From positions 62,001 through 126,000 of the forward strand of contig CBDEWF010000125.1 in NCBI GenBank assembly GCA_965243775.1: DNA of 64,000 bases. The letters are read 5' to 3'. Of the stretch, positions 8,443-17,160 are shown one piece after another (the stretch's first letter is position 1; each line of letters starts with the position of its first letter). The position numbers and the translations under genes were made by a program. The notes beneath the pieces are model-generated. The model was not told where the DNA came from. It did not search any database and saw only the letters and a list, made by a program, of their open reading frames with translations. This DNA is from Sansalvadorimonas sp965243775 (GTDB lineage Bacteria > Pseudomonadota > Gammaproteobacteria > Pseudomonadales > Endozoicomonadaceae).

Positions 8443-9275
8443 GTGCGCACAGGCATGAAGTTGAACTGGGGGAGCGTTTTGAATTTGGCGAGAACTGGGC
8501 GCGATTTCTAACGTTGCTGAATGATGAAAGAATTCAGCTTGCCGAAGATTCCCTCAGGCGTATGTTAGGAGTGGAAGACCTGCACGATAAATCTTTCCTT
8601 GATGCAGGCTCGGGCAGCGGCTTGTTCAGCCTTGCTGCGCGGCGTTTAGGAGCACGGGTGCACTCTTTTGATTACGATCCGCAATCGGTGGCCTGTACTG
8701 CTGAATTGAAGCAGAGGTATTTCCCTGATGACCCTGATTGGACTGTTGAAGAAGGCTCTGTGCTGAATGCGGACTATCTGATCCAGTTAGGCCAGTTTGA
8801 CGTGGTTTATTCGTGGGGCGTATTGCACCACACCAACGCCATGTGGCAAGCGTTTGAAAATGTTGCTCCATTGGTTGCGGAAGGGGGGAAATTATTTATT
8901 TCCATTTATAACGATCAGGGAGGTCAAAGCAAGCGCTGGAAGATGCTCAAACGGATGTATAATTCGATGCCTGAATTTCTCAGGTTGCCCTATACCATAC
9001 TGATTATGGGACCTCGGGAGTTGAAAGTAATTGCAGTTTCAGTTTTGAGACGCAAACCTATGGCTTATATCGATAATGTCATAAATTATCAGAAGCACTC
9101 GTTGCGGGGGATGAGCTATTGGCACGATATTGTTGACTGGATAGGTGGCTATCCATTCGAGGTTGCCAAACCTGAAGAGGTTTTTTCCTTCTATAGCAAG
9201 AGAGGCTTCTCATTGGAAAATCTCAAAACCTGTGGTGGTGGGCTTGGCTGTAATGAGTTTGTATTCACATTATAA
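8439..9275 (+). CDS. SAM-dependent methyltransferase, paralogue A of three
   Basis: 278 residues. Motif I is FLDAGSGSGLFSLAARRLG (about residues 52-70), followed by HSFDYDPQSVACT for the acidic ribose contact and VVYSWGVLHHT for motif IV. The same words recur in two other genes of this locus, at 9430 and 19412. Family members are common in O-antigen clusters, where they cap or decorate sugars, but none of the substrate contacts can be identified here. The start ATG overlaps the preceding GT4 stop. Confidence 0.8.
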   Translation: MSAHRHEVELGERFEFGENWARFLTLLNDERIQLAEDSLRRMLGVEDLHDKSFLDAGSGSGLFSLAARRLGARVHSFDYDPQSVACTAELKQRYFPDDPDWTVEEGSVLNADYLIQLGQFDVVYSWGVLHHTNAMWQAFENVAPLVAEGGKLFISIYNDQGGQSKRWKMLKRMYNSMPEFLRLPYTILIMGPRELKVIAVSVLRRKPMAYIDNVINYQKHSLRGMSYWHDIVDWIGGYPFEVAKPEEVFSFYSKRGFSLENLKTCGGGLGCNEFVFTL

Positions 9276-9429
9276 ATATAGCGCTGTTATTCATATTCAT
9301 TACCTGATTCATATCTCATTCCTCACATCAATTACAGTCCTCAGTAAAGAAAAATAAGCTTTTCAAAATCAAACAGATAGTACTTACAGTGCACTTGACT
9401 TAATTGTCAGGCTTCAACCAGGGACAAAT

Positions 9430-10317
9430 ATGAGCACACAACACGCAGAAGAAATAGAGGCTGGCAGCAGATTTAACTTTGGGGAAAACTGGACGCGATT
9501 TCTGACCGAGCTGGATGATGACCGGATTCGCCAAGCAGAGCATTCACTATGTGACATGCTTCGAGTAGAAAATTTGCAGGGGAAACGATTTCTCGATATT
9601 GGTTCTGGTAGTGGCTTATTCAGCCTTGCGGCTCGCAGGCTTGGAGCAACAGTCCATTCCTTCGATTACGATCCTCAATCAGTAGCCTGTACCAATGAAC
9701 TGAAAAGCCGCTATTTCCCTGATGATCTGCACTGGAACATAGAACAGGGTTCGGTGCTGGACGATAAGTACATCTCCAGATTAGGTTGTTTCGATGTTGT
9801 TTATTCATGGGGCGTACTGCACCATACCGGCCAAATGTATAAAGCACTTAGTAATGTTATCCCATCTATTGCAACTGATGGGCAACTTTTCATTGCCCTA
9901 TATAATGACCAGGGTTTAATCAGTACATACTGGACTCTGGTCAAGAGTGCCTATAACAAAAACAAAATAGCACGGTACCTATTGGTAGCAATCCATACTC
10001 CATATCTGTTTGGGGTGCGCTGGCTGGTGCGTGCAGTGACTGGTCGCCTGTCTATCGAAAGGGGCATGTCTTTGTGGTACGACATGATTGACTGGCTGGG
10101 AGGTTATCCATTTGAGGCCGCCAGGCCAGAGGCTGTGTTGCGATTTTTTCGGGATAGAGGGCTTACGCTTGAAGAGTTAAAAACATGCGGTGGACGGATG
10201 GGGTGCAATGAGTTCGTTTTTCGCCGACAACCCCAAGGGCTAAATGAATGCATTCAGTCAGATAGAACAACTCACACCACCTCACGTTTTTGGCCAGAAA
10301 TGGAAAGTGACACATAA
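9430..10317 (+). CDS. SAM-dependent methyltransferase, paralogue B of three
   Basis: 295 residues, closely similar along its length to the gene ending at 9275: FLDIGSGSGLFSLAARRLG, HSFDYDPQSVACT and YSWGVLHHTGQM are shared, as is the end, TCGGRMGCNEFVFRR. About 20 extra residues follow the common C-terminus, so the original stop may have been lost. A 154-base gap with no evident gene separates the two copies, unlike the tight spacing elsewhere in the locus, which fits a tandem duplication. It lies directly before the oppositely oriented toxin-antitoxin genes. Confidence 0.8.
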   Translation: MSTQHAEEIEAGSRFNFGENWTRFLTELDDDRIRQAEHSLCDMLRVENLQGKRFLDIGSGSGLFSLAARRLGATVHSFDYDPQSVACTNELKSRYFPDDLHWNIEQGSVLDDKYISRLGCFDVVYSWGVLHHTGQMYKALSNVIPSIATDGQLFIALYNDQGLISTYWTLVKSAYNKNKIARYLLVAIHTPYLFGVRWLVRAVTGRLSIERGMSLWYDMIDWLGGYPFEAARPEAVLRFFRDRGLTLEELKTCGGRMGCNEFVFRRQPQGLNECIQSDRTTHTTSRFWPEMESDT

Positions 10318-10333
10318 GGCTTTTTTCAGGTAC

Positions 10334-10735
10334 TCACAGCTCAATATCTCGCAACGGCTTTGCAATCATAGGAAACTCGGAGATGACTTTTTTGTCCATT
10401 GTGAATAACTCGGTTCCGAGGTTCATGGCCAAAGAAACATATTCACAATCGTATGCTGAACAATTGCTTTGATTTACAAGAGAGAGAACATTCAGGGATT
10501 TAATGTCATATTCATTTCCGGTCATTAAAGTTTCAGCTTCATTTTGAACCTGAAGCACTTTGTCGTAAGTGATTAGCTCTTTTCTCAAATACAAGGCTAA
10601 AACGTTTCTGAATTCACTACGCCAAAGATGGGGTGCTACCCACACAGGTTCACGCTCAAGGAGTTTCTCCGCGTGAAGGGTATATTTTGTTGGCAGGTAC
10701 AAATAAACAAGTACGTTAGTATCGACAACAATCAT
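10334..10735 (-). CDS. vapC: VapC-like PIN-domain ribonuclease toxin
   Basis: 133 residues. The N-terminus MIVVDTNVLVYLYLP carries the first PIN aspartate (Asp5); a mid-chain Glu in WRSEFRNVL and the C-terminal SAYDCEYVSLAMNLG and FTMDKKV supply the other acidic positions of a PIN active site. Family members cut tRNA or rRNA. It overlaps the antitoxin gene by four bases, as is usual for vapBC. The pair sits in antisense direction inside the O-antigen locus, which suggests insertion. Confidence 0.85.
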   Translation of the reverse strand: MIVVDTNVLVYLYLPTKYTLHAEKLLEREPVWVAPHLWRSEFRNVLALYLRKELITYDKVLQVQNEAETLMTGNEYDIKSLNVLSLVNQSNCSAYDCEYVSLAMNLGTELFTMDKKVISEFPMIAKPLRDIEL

Positions 10736-10974
10736 AATCTGCCTTCATTAATTGCACTTTGGATATCGTCAATATCAACCTGGCTGGCATCAATTCCACG
10801 GCGTAATTCTCTGGCACGTTTCAGGTGCTCAGAAGGGTTTACCCGCTTAGGCAGGAGCATTTGCTCAAGGCAATGAATCAGCTCACTATTTATACTTCTA
10901 TGGTTGGCAGAGGCAGACTCTTTAAGCCTGTTATAAAGCGCTTCTGGTATGTTTTTAACTGTAAGTGCTGGCAT
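10732..10974 (-). CDS. vapB: VapB/FitA-like ribbon-helix-helix antitoxin
   Basis: 80 residues from the ATG at 10974, chosen because a GAGG box lies eight bases upstream and because MPALTVKNIPEALYNRLKES is the normal start of FitA/Arc-type antitoxins. A longer frame to 11019 exists but is less likely. The N-terminal strand and two helices bind DNA; the C-terminal tail should wrap and inhibit the adjacent PIN toxin. Autoregulation of the pair by the antitoxin is expected. Confidence 0.8.
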   Translation of the reverse strand: MPALTVKNIPEALYNRLKESASANHRSINSELIHCLEQMLLPKRVNPSEHLKRARELRRGIDASQVDIDDIQSAINEGRL

Positions 10975-11038
10975 TTCTGTAACCTCAAAAAAATCGTGAT
11001 GGTTGCATTGTGGTTGCAAAATGCCATTTGGTCAAACC

Positions 11039-11097
11039 GCGCCTGACAGGTGGTTCCAGATGACACCTAAGGCGCACCTGATTCAAGCGTTAGGCGC
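11039..11097. repeat. attC-like imperfect inverted repeat between the two toxin-antitoxin modules
   Basis: The outer arms GCGCCTGAC (11039-11047) and GCGTTAGGCGC (11087-11097) are near-perfect inverted repeats; read on the minus strand they give GCCTAAC and GTCAGGC, close to the R-type boxes of integron attC sites, about 57 bases apart. An inner AGGTG/CACCT pair adds a stem. The parE stop codon lies in the right arm. Inner spacing is not canonical and no integrase is present, so this may be only a palindrome. Confidence 0.35.
11051..11068 (+). repeat. 18-bp direct repeat, copy 1 (left of parDE)
   Basis: TGGTTCCAGATGACACCT. A copy with one mismatch lies at 11728-11745, so the two copies bracket the parE-parD pair. 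They could be recombination endpoints of an inserted unit or scattered copies of a common intergenic repeat. Confidence 0.6.
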
Positions 11098-11389
11098 TAA
11101 AGTGAATATCTACATCCATGCTCTTGTGAAAAATTCTAATGATATGGATTTGACTTTTATCAGACTGCTTGAAGTATATAATGTGGCTGCCTTGAGGGAA
11201 TTTTCGATAGCCTTTTCTAATTTCGTCACAAGATTTACCCAGCGAAGGGCTTTCAGCTAACAAGTAGAATGTTTCGTCAAACTGTTTCAGGTAGAGGTTT
11301 CGTTTTTCTCTTCCCCAGCGTTTCAGAGTGAATTTTGCAATCTCTTTTAAATCAGCCTTAGCTTTTCTGGTTAAATCAAAAGGTTTCAT
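11090..11389 (-). CDS. parE: ParE-like toxin (RelE/ParE superfamily)
   Basis: 99 residues. LTRKAKADLKEIAKFTLKRWG and the C-terminal IHIIRIFHKSMDVDIHF are typical of ParE proteins, which poison DNA gyrase. The gene overlaps the antitoxin gene by four bases (11386-11389). Its stop codon falls in an inverted repeat that resembles an integron attC arm. Gyrase as target is family knowledge and not proven by sequence. Confidence 0.85.
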   Translation of the reverse strand: MKPFDLTRKAKADLKEIAKFTLKRWGREKRNLYLKQFDETFYLLAESPSLGKSCDEIRKGYRKFPQGSHIIYFKQSDKSQIHIIRIFHKSMDVDIHFSA

Positions 11390-11628
11390 TTGTCAGCGTC
11401 GCTGTCCAGCTCGTCAATGAAAGTATCATAATCATATTCAGCAATACCGCTTTCTTCACCTTCAATAAGCAAATTCCTGAGGGTGTTTATTTTGGTTTCT
11501 TTGCTTTCCAAAAGCCGCAGTGCTGCACGAATAACCTCACTGGCAGATCCATAACGGCCACTTTCCACTTGACTTGAAATAAACCCGTCAAAGTGTTCGC
11601 CCAGGGTAATGCTTGTGTTTTTTGCCAT
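11386..11628 (-). CDS. parD: ParD-like antitoxin
   Basis: 80 residues from the ATG at 11628, which has an AGGTGG box five bases upstream; an in-frame GTG at 11637 would add three residues. NTSITLGEHFDGFI followed by SGRYGSASEVIRAALRLLE is the ribbon-helix-helix pattern of ParD. The acidic C-terminus (DELDSDADK) would wrap the toxin. Upstream, 11640-11680 is AT-rich with TATACCAATATATACC, a likely autoregulated promoter and operator. Confidence 0.85.
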   Translation of the reverse strand: MAKNTSITLGEHFDGFISSQVESGRYGSASEVIRAALRLLESKETKINTLRNLLIEGEESGIAEYDYDTFIDELDSDADK

Positions 11629-11727
11629 ATCAGCCACCTTTTCTCTTGTTGGTATTTATTATACCAATATATACCTAATTGTGGTATTCGAGGGTAGTAA
11701 GTCAAGTTCGAGTCAATTGATGATAAA

Positions 11728-11745
11728 TGGTTCCAGGTGACACCT
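11728..11745 (+). repeat. 18-bp direct repeat, copy 2 (right of parDE)
   Basis: TGGTTCCAGGTGACACCT, matching 11051-11068 at 17 of 18 bases. It lies between the parD promoter region and the next glycosyltransferase gene. Confidence 0.6.
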
Positions 11746-11836
11746 GCTGTTCCAGGCTTCTGGAGTATGCCTGAACCAGGCGATTGCTGCCGAAGAAGGC
11801 GGAAAAAGTATTGCTTGAATCCAGCGGTGCGTTGAA

Positions 11837-12949
11837 ATGCAAAGAAAACAACAAAAGGTTTTGTTTCTAATTCCATCTTTACATGGAGGTGGGGCAGAAC
11901 GGGTTATGATCACTCTGCTCAAGCATCTTGATCGCAATAAATTTCAGCTTGCTTTAGCAGTTGTTGATATGCGAAAGGAAGTTTACCGAGCCGATCTTCC
12001 TGCCGATGTTGAGCTTATTGATCTCGGAGTGACGAGAGTCCGCTACGCCCTGCCACGGATTATTGCCCTGATCTGGAAACGGCGGCCGGATGTGGTCTTT
12101 TCCACCCTGGGGCATCTTAATCTGGCCTTGGCCATCATTCGGCCTCTGCTACCCAATGGGATACGCTATATCGCCCGTGAAGCGGTCGTTGTCAGCAGTG
12201 TTTTGCCTGTCTATTCCTGCTCCGGCATCTGGGAGTGGCTCTATCGCAAGTTCTACAAACGTCACGATTTACTGGTTTGTCAGTCCCGTGATATGCAGGA
12301 AGATCTGGTCAAGCATTTCGGTTTTCCGGCGGAGCGGTCGGTTGTTATTAACAACCCGGTGGATGTTGGGCACATTCGAAGCCAGGCCTCTTCCCCACTC
12401 GATTTTTCTGAAAATCCAGAGGATTGTATTCGCCTTGTTGCGGCGGGACGCCTGACAAAACAGAAAGGCTTCGATCTGTTGATTCATGCCATCGCATTGC
12501 TGGGCAATCCGAAGATTCGACTCTGCATACTTGGTGAGGGCGCTTTATTGGATGAATTAAAGCAGCTTGCCTTCATCCTGGGGGTGGCGGAACAGGTGGA
12601 GTTTGTCGGTTTTCAGGCCAACCCTTATGCGTGGTACGCGTGGGCAGATGCCTTTGTGCTCTCGTCACACTTTGAGGGTTTTCCAAATGTGGTACTGGAG
12701 GCATTATCCTGCGGTGCGCCCGTTATCGCAACGCCAGCCCCCGGTGGAATCAACGAAATTCTTGATGGTATTCACGGATGTATTATTGCCAGGGACATTA
12801 GTGCTGCAGCACTGGCGGACGCTATTGGCAAGTGGCTTGATGGAACCAGAAGTCGAATGCCAGCGCCGGTTATAGAACCTTACCGGGTTGAACGTATAGT
12901 TAGTCAGTATGAGTCATTGTTTCTAACTGAAGAGACAAAACCTCAATAA
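11837..12949 (+). CDS. Glycosyltransferase family 4
   Basis: 370 residues. The N-terminal LIPSLHGGGAERVMITLL is the GT4 glycine loop, AAGRLTKQKGFDLLIHA the hinge to the donor domain, and SHFEGFPNVVLEALSCGAPVI the donor-binding E-x7-E motif. It resembles the gene at 7327 in layout and probably adds another sugar of the O-unit. It is the first plus-strand gene after the toxin-antitoxin island, with about 200 bases upstream, so it may need its own promoter or read-through across the island. Confidence 0.85.
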   Translation: MQRKQQKVLFLIPSLHGGGAERVMITLLKHLDRNKFQLALAVVDMRKEVYRADLPADVELIDLGVTRVRYALPRIIALIWKRRPDVVFSTLGHLNLALAIIRPLLPNGIRYIAREAVVVSSVLPVYSCSGIWEWLYRKFYKRHDLLVCQSRDMQEDLVKHFGFPAERSVVINNPVDVGHIRSQASSPLDFSENPEDCIRLVAAGRLTKQKGFDLLIHAIALLGNPKIRLCILGEGALLDELKQLAFILGVAEQVEFVGFQANPYAWYAWADAFVLSSHFEGFPNVVLEALSCGAPVIATPAPGGINEILDGIHGCIIARDISAAALADAIGKWLDGTRSRMPAPVIEPYRVERIVSQYESLFLTEETKPQ

Positions 12950-13075
12950 CGTCATAAATGTCTTTATTTGGCCTGCAGCCATCAGCCCTTGTGTATATTG
13001 TTCGACTAGAGATATCCAGGTTTGTTGTTTGCAGAATGTCGTCAAATAAAATGCCGTTAAATAAAAAGTGTACCC

Positions 13076-14065
13076 ATGCAGAACGGTTTTATCGTGGCTA
13101 CCCGGGCTTCTACTATTTCAGGAACGAAGAAGTTAGTTTTTCTGGTATTAGCGTTGAGTTATGGCTGTGTCCTGTCTCAGCTGCCTGATACAGATTTCAT
13201 GGATTTTGAAAACTACCTGAGATATGCAAAAACTTCTTCATTGATGCTGAGTTTATGGCAGGTAAAAGGGGTGCTGGCCACTTTTGCAAATGAACCTGTC
13301 TGGTTGTTGATTAATGCGGGACTGGCTCACAACTTTTCCCCTGAAACCGTTGTCCGCATAATTATTTTTTGTTCTGCTTTCAGTGTGTCCTGGCTGGTAT
13401 TGCGACATCACCCGGAGCATTTTGGCTGGCTGATTCTGTTTCTGTTGCTTCCACAGGTTATCAAAAATCACCTTATACACCTGCGGCAGGGGGCAGCGAT
13501 TGCCATTTTTCTAATGGGCTGGTTTTCAGTGAATCGTAAAGTCCGCTGGTTATTGCTGGGAATTGCACCGTTGGTACATGCATCGTTTTTTTTTATTTTG
13601 GCACTTATGTGGCTGACCTTGATATTGAGAACGATTTACTACGGCCCGGTATTGCGAACAATAGCTTTTGTTGCTGCAGGTATTGTAGGAGGGGTTGGTA
13701 TTAGCTGGCTGGCACAGGCTGTTGGTGCCCGGCAGGCTGGAGAATATGCCTTTCAGGCGGCCGAGGTGAGTGGTCTGGGATTTTTATTATGGACGATCAT
13801 TCTGGCCATAATCCTCACAGCGAGGCGAGCCTATTTAAGAGAGCATGCATTTGAAACCGGTGTCATTTTTTTTTACCTGGCAACCTATTGGCTCATCGAA
13901 ATAGCAGCACGGGTTTTTGAGAGTGGTCTGATGCTTGTATTGATATCTGGTTTGATGTTGCCAGGCTGGCGCAGGCAGGTGTTTCTGGCAGCCGTGTTGG
14001 GCAGTGGAGCATTGCAATGGATATTGCAACTGGGAAAGCCTGCCCTGGGCTTTGGAATTGGGTAG
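13076..14065 (+). CDS. wzy: O-antigen polymerase, EpsG-like Wzy
   Basis: 329 residues with about eight to ten membrane segments. The early LPDTDFMDFENYLRYAKT loop and the central NHLIHLRQGAAIAIFLMGWF (basic residues next to a membrane helix) match EpsG-family polymerases. It should join lipid-linked repeat units on the periplasmic side. No other Wzy candidate is seen in the locus, which supports the call. The ATG at 13076 is the first start after an in-frame stop; no strong ribosome site is visible. Confidence 0.75.
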   Translation: MQNGFIVATRASTISGTKKLVFLVLALSYGCVLSQLPDTDFMDFENYLRYAKTSSLMLSLWQVKGVLATFANEPVWLLINAGLAHNFSPETVVRIIIFCSAFSVSWLVLRHHPEHFGWLILFLLLPQVIKNHLIHLRQGAAIAIFLMGWFSVNRKVRWLLLGIAPLVHASFFFILALMWLTLILRTIYYGPVLRTIAFVAAGIVGGVGISWLAQAVGARQAGEYAFQAAEVSGLGFLLWTIILAIILTARRAYLREHAFETGVIFFYLATYWLIEIAARVFESGLMLVLISGLMLPGWRRQVFLAAVLGSGALQWILQLGKPALGFGIG

Positions 14066-14077
14066 GGAGTTGGGTCG

Positions 14078-15211
14078 ATGAAACTGGTTTATATTATTAC
14101 CGGCCTATCTACCGGTGGCGCAGAAACTATGTTGCTGAAGCTGCTGCAAAACATAGATCGAAATCGATTTACGCCAACAGTGATATCCCTGACCACTATC
14201 GGAGAAATAGGTCCCCGCATTGAGAGGCTGGGAATTGTTGTTCATGCCCTGGAGATGAAACCAGGTTTGCCAAACCCAATTAAGTTCATGGGGTTAATTA
14301 GCCTATTACGCAAGTTGAAGCCTGATTGTGTCCAGACCTGGATGTATCACGCCGATCTGTTGGGTGGTCTGGCTGCCCGGCTGGCAGGTATTAAGGCAGT
14401 AGCATGGGCCATACGTAATAGCGATTTATCGGCAGAACGCAGTAAACCGTCCACTCGTATCGTTATGAAAGCCTGTGCCTTTGGCTCAGCTTTATTGCCA
14501 CGGTCTATTGTGACCTGTTCCAGGAGGGCGGAGAGCATTCATGTGGCGGCTGGCTACCAGGCTGACAAGATGGTGCAGCTACCCAATGGTTTCGATCTAT
14601 CGTATTTTCAGCCGGATCCCAGGGCCCGGGATCTGGTGCGAATGGAACTGGAAGTGGAGCAGGATACTCTTCTGGTGGGGTTAGTTGCCCGGAATGATCC
14701 ACAAAAGAATCATCAAGGTTTCATCAAGGCGGCTGAGCTTTTGCACAAAGCCCTGCCGCAGGTCCATTTCGTACTGGTGGGAACTGGAATAGATCGAAGC
14801 AACAAGGTACTGACTTCTCTCATAGGCGGGACGGGTTTAACGGAACACATGCATTTACTTGGCAGACGCGATGATATCCCCCGCCTGATGGCATCGTTTG
14901 ATCTGCTGGTTTCTTCTTCTTTTGGCGAGGCTTTTCCCAATGTACTGGGTGAAGCCATGGCCTGTGGTGTGCCCTGTGTGGTAACAGACGTTGGTGACTC
15001 TGCCGAGATCGTCGGTGATACAGGGCGCGTTGTCGCCTCTGGTGATATGACCGGTCTTGCACACCACCTTATCGAATTACTGCAGTGGCCCACCGAAAAA
15101 CGTATTCAACTAGGCACCCTTGCGCGGCAACGTGTACGGGATTGTTATGATATTGAAGACGTCACCCGGCGTTATCAGGAGTTCTATGTGCAGTTAGTGG
15201 AAGAGGCCTGA
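14078..15211 (+). CDS. Glycosyltransferase family 4
   Basis: 377 residues. YIITGLSTGGAETMLLKLLQ is the acceptor-domain loop, GLVARNDPQKNHQGFIKAAE the interdomain linker and SSSFGEAFPNVLGEAMACGVP the donor-binding block. It begins 12 bases after wzy and ends two bases before asnB, so the three are probably one transcript. Transfers one sugar of the O-unit; identity unknown. Confidence 0.85.
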   Translation: MKLVYIITGLSTGGAETMLLKLLQNIDRNRFTPTVISLTTIGEIGPRIERLGIVVHALEMKPGLPNPIKFMGLISLLRKLKPDCVQTWMYHADLLGGLAARLAGIKAVAWAIRNSDLSAERSKPSTRIVMKACAFGSALLPRSIVTCSRRAESIHVAAGYQADKMVQLPNGFDLSYFQPDPRARDLVRMELEVEQDTLLVGLVARNDPQKNHQGFIKAAELLHKALPQVHFVLVGTGIDRSNKVLTSLIGGTGLTEHMHLLGRRDDIPRLMASFDLLVSSSFGEAFPNVLGEAMACGVPCVVTDVGDSAEIVGDTGRVVASGDMTGLAHHLIELLQWPTEKRIQLGTLARQRVRDCYDIEDVTRRYQEFYVQLVEEA

Positions 15212-15213
15212 AT

Positions 15214-17145
15214 ATGTGTGGAATAGCAGGTTTTATTGGTTATCGAGAATTACACGGAGATACCATTCCAGCTGTTGTGCAGCGTATGGGGGAAGCAATA
15301 TATCATCGTGGTCCAGATGATACAGGGGTATGGTTTGATGACCAGGCGCAGGTAGCACTGGTACATCGACGCCTGTCGATTCTTGATTTGTCTCCGGCAG
15401 GTCATCAGCCCATGGTCTCTCCTTCTGGCCGTTTTGTGATTGTTTTTAACGGAGAGATCTACAACCACCAGGAGTTGCGGCTGGAGTTGGATCAGCATCA
15501 CTGCGAGAGTGGTATCCCCTGGCGAGGCCATTCCGATACGGAAACCCTGCTTGTGGGGATTGATGTCTGGGGACTGGAAGAGACCCTACAGAAAGCCGTG
15601 GGAATGTTCGCTTTGGCACTTTGGGACAGGAATGATCAGGCGCTCTATCTGGCCCGGGATCGTATGGGTGAAAAACCGCTCTATTACGGTTGGCAGCGGG
15701 GGGTATTTCTGTTCGGTTCCGAGCTCAAGGCCCTTAAAACTCATCCCGCCTTTGAGGGTGAGATTGACCGAGGAGCCATCGCCCTGCAGATGCGTCACAA
15801 CTACATTCCGGCACCCTACTCAATCTATCGTAATATTGGCAAGCTGCCTCCCGGGTACTGCCTGAAGGTTACGGAGGCGGGTGAGGAGAAACTTTGGCCT
15901 TATTGGTCATTCCCGCAGGTTGTTGAGTGTGGTCAATCCAATCTGTTTGCTGGCACTGATGTTGAGGCGGTTGATGAGCTGAATGCCCTGCTTCGTTCTG
16001 CGGTCGCTCAACAGATGGCCGCTGATGTGCCCCTGGGCGCTTTTCTCTCGGGTGGGATTGACTCATCTACCATTGTGGCATTAATGCAGTCACAGTCGTC
16101 CAAGCCAGTGAAAACCTTCACCATCGGTTTTAACGAGGAGGGCTACAACGAAGCGGTACATGCCAAAACTGTTGCAAAACAATTGGGGACGGAACACACA
16201 GAACTGTATGTGACTCCACAGCAGGCGCTGGATGTAATTCCACGGCTGCCTGCTCTCTACGACGAGCCGTTTTCAGATTCCTCCCAGATACCGACTTTTC
16301 TCGTTTCGGAAATGACACGCCGCCAGGTTACCGTGTCACTCTCAGGAGATGCCGGAGACGAACTGTTTGGTGGCTATAATCGTTATCACATGACTGGTAG
16401 CATCTGGAACAAAATCGGGAAAGTGCCACTGTTTCTGCGCAGCGCAGCTGCAGCGGGGTTCACATCTCTGACACCTCATCAATGGAACTGGATATCGAAA
16501 TGGATTCCGGGAGCAGCCAGGTACGCAAATTTTGGTGACAAGATTCATAAGGGGGCCGGTGTATTAGAGTCCCGAACACCGGATGAGCTTTATCTGAACT
16601 TTGTTTCCCACTGGCCGGATCCAGCCTCGATAGTCATTAATGGGATCGAGCCCACAACACAGATCACCCAGCCACAACTGCACTTGAAGAGTATCCTGGA
16701 ACAGATGATGGCACTGGATTCCGTCAGTTACCTCCCCGATGATATCCTCTGCAAAGTGGACCGCGCTGCTATGGGAGTTTCCCTTGAAACCCGTGTGCCA
16801 ATGCTGGATCACCGGGTGGTTGAATTTGCCTGGCGCTTGCCCCTGGATATGAAAATCCGTAATGGCCAGGGAAAGTGGATACTGCGGCAAGTTCTGTACA
16901 AGTATGTACCCAGGGAGCTTATTGAACGCCCTAAAATGGGGTTCGGCGTTCCCATCGATAGCTGGTTACGGGGCTCGCTTCGCGATTGGGCTGAGAGCCT
17001 GCTGGATGAAACCCGCCTGCGTCAGGAAGGTTACTTTGACGCCAAGCCCATTCGCGAAAAATGGGAAGAACACCTGTCTGGCCGACGAAATTGGCAGTAT
17101 CTCCTTTGGGATGTATTGATGTTTCAAGCTTGGCTGGAAGCGTAA
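15214..17145 (+). CDS. asnB: Glutamine-dependent asparagine synthase-like amidotransferase
   Basis: 643 residues. MCGIAGFIGY starts with the catalytic Cys2 of class II glutaminase domains; VIVFNGEIYNHQELR is the glutamine-binding site. The C-terminal synthetase domain has the ATP PP-loop LSGGIDSSTIVAL near residue 278 and SGDAGDELFGGYNRY. In O-antigen loci AsnB homologues such as WbpS are thought to amidate uronic acids rather than aspartate. Here the place among glycosyltransferases supports that reading, but no uronic-acid dehydrogenase is seen in the window. Length is normal. Confidence 0.85.
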   Translation: MCGIAGFIGYRELHGDTIPAVVQRMGEAIYHRGPDDTGVWFDDQAQVALVHRRLSILDLSPAGHQPMVSPSGRFVIVFNGEIYNHQELRLELDQHHCESGIPWRGHSDTETLLVGIDVWGLEETLQKAVGMFALALWDRNDQALYLARDRMGEKPLYYGWQRGVFLFGSELKALKTHPAFEGEIDRGAIALQMRHNYIPAPYSIYRNIGKLPPGYCLKVTEAGEEKLWPYWSFPQVVECGQSNLFAGTDVEAVDELNALLRSAVAQQMAADVPLGAFLSGGIDSSTIVALMQSQSSKPVKTFTIGFNEEGYNEAVHAKTVAKQLGTEHTELYVTPQQALDVIPRLPALYDEPFSDSSQIPTFLVSEMTRRQVTVSLSGDAGDELFGGYNRYHMTGSIWNKIGKVPLFLRSAAAAGFTSLTPHQWNWISKWIPGAARYANFGDKIHKGAGVLESRTPDELYLNFVSHWPDPASIVINGIEPTTQITQPQLHLKSILEQMMALDSVSYLPDDILCKVDRAAMGVSLETRVPMLDHRVVEFAWRLPLDMKIRNGQGKWILRQVLYKYVPRELIERPKMGFGVPIDSWLRGSLRDWAESLLDETRLRQEGYFDAKPIREKWEEHLSGRRNWQYLLWDVLMFQAWLEA

Positions 17146-17160
17146 CAAAGCTACTGATAG

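Noticed and set aside
10318..11836. A complete integron
   Set aside because: Only one attC-like structure and no integrase gene can be seen; kept as a low-confidence observation only.
12958..13188. Short plus-strand open frame before wzy
   Set aside because: It overlaps the start of the polymerase gene in another frame and reads like non-coding translation; no ribosome site.
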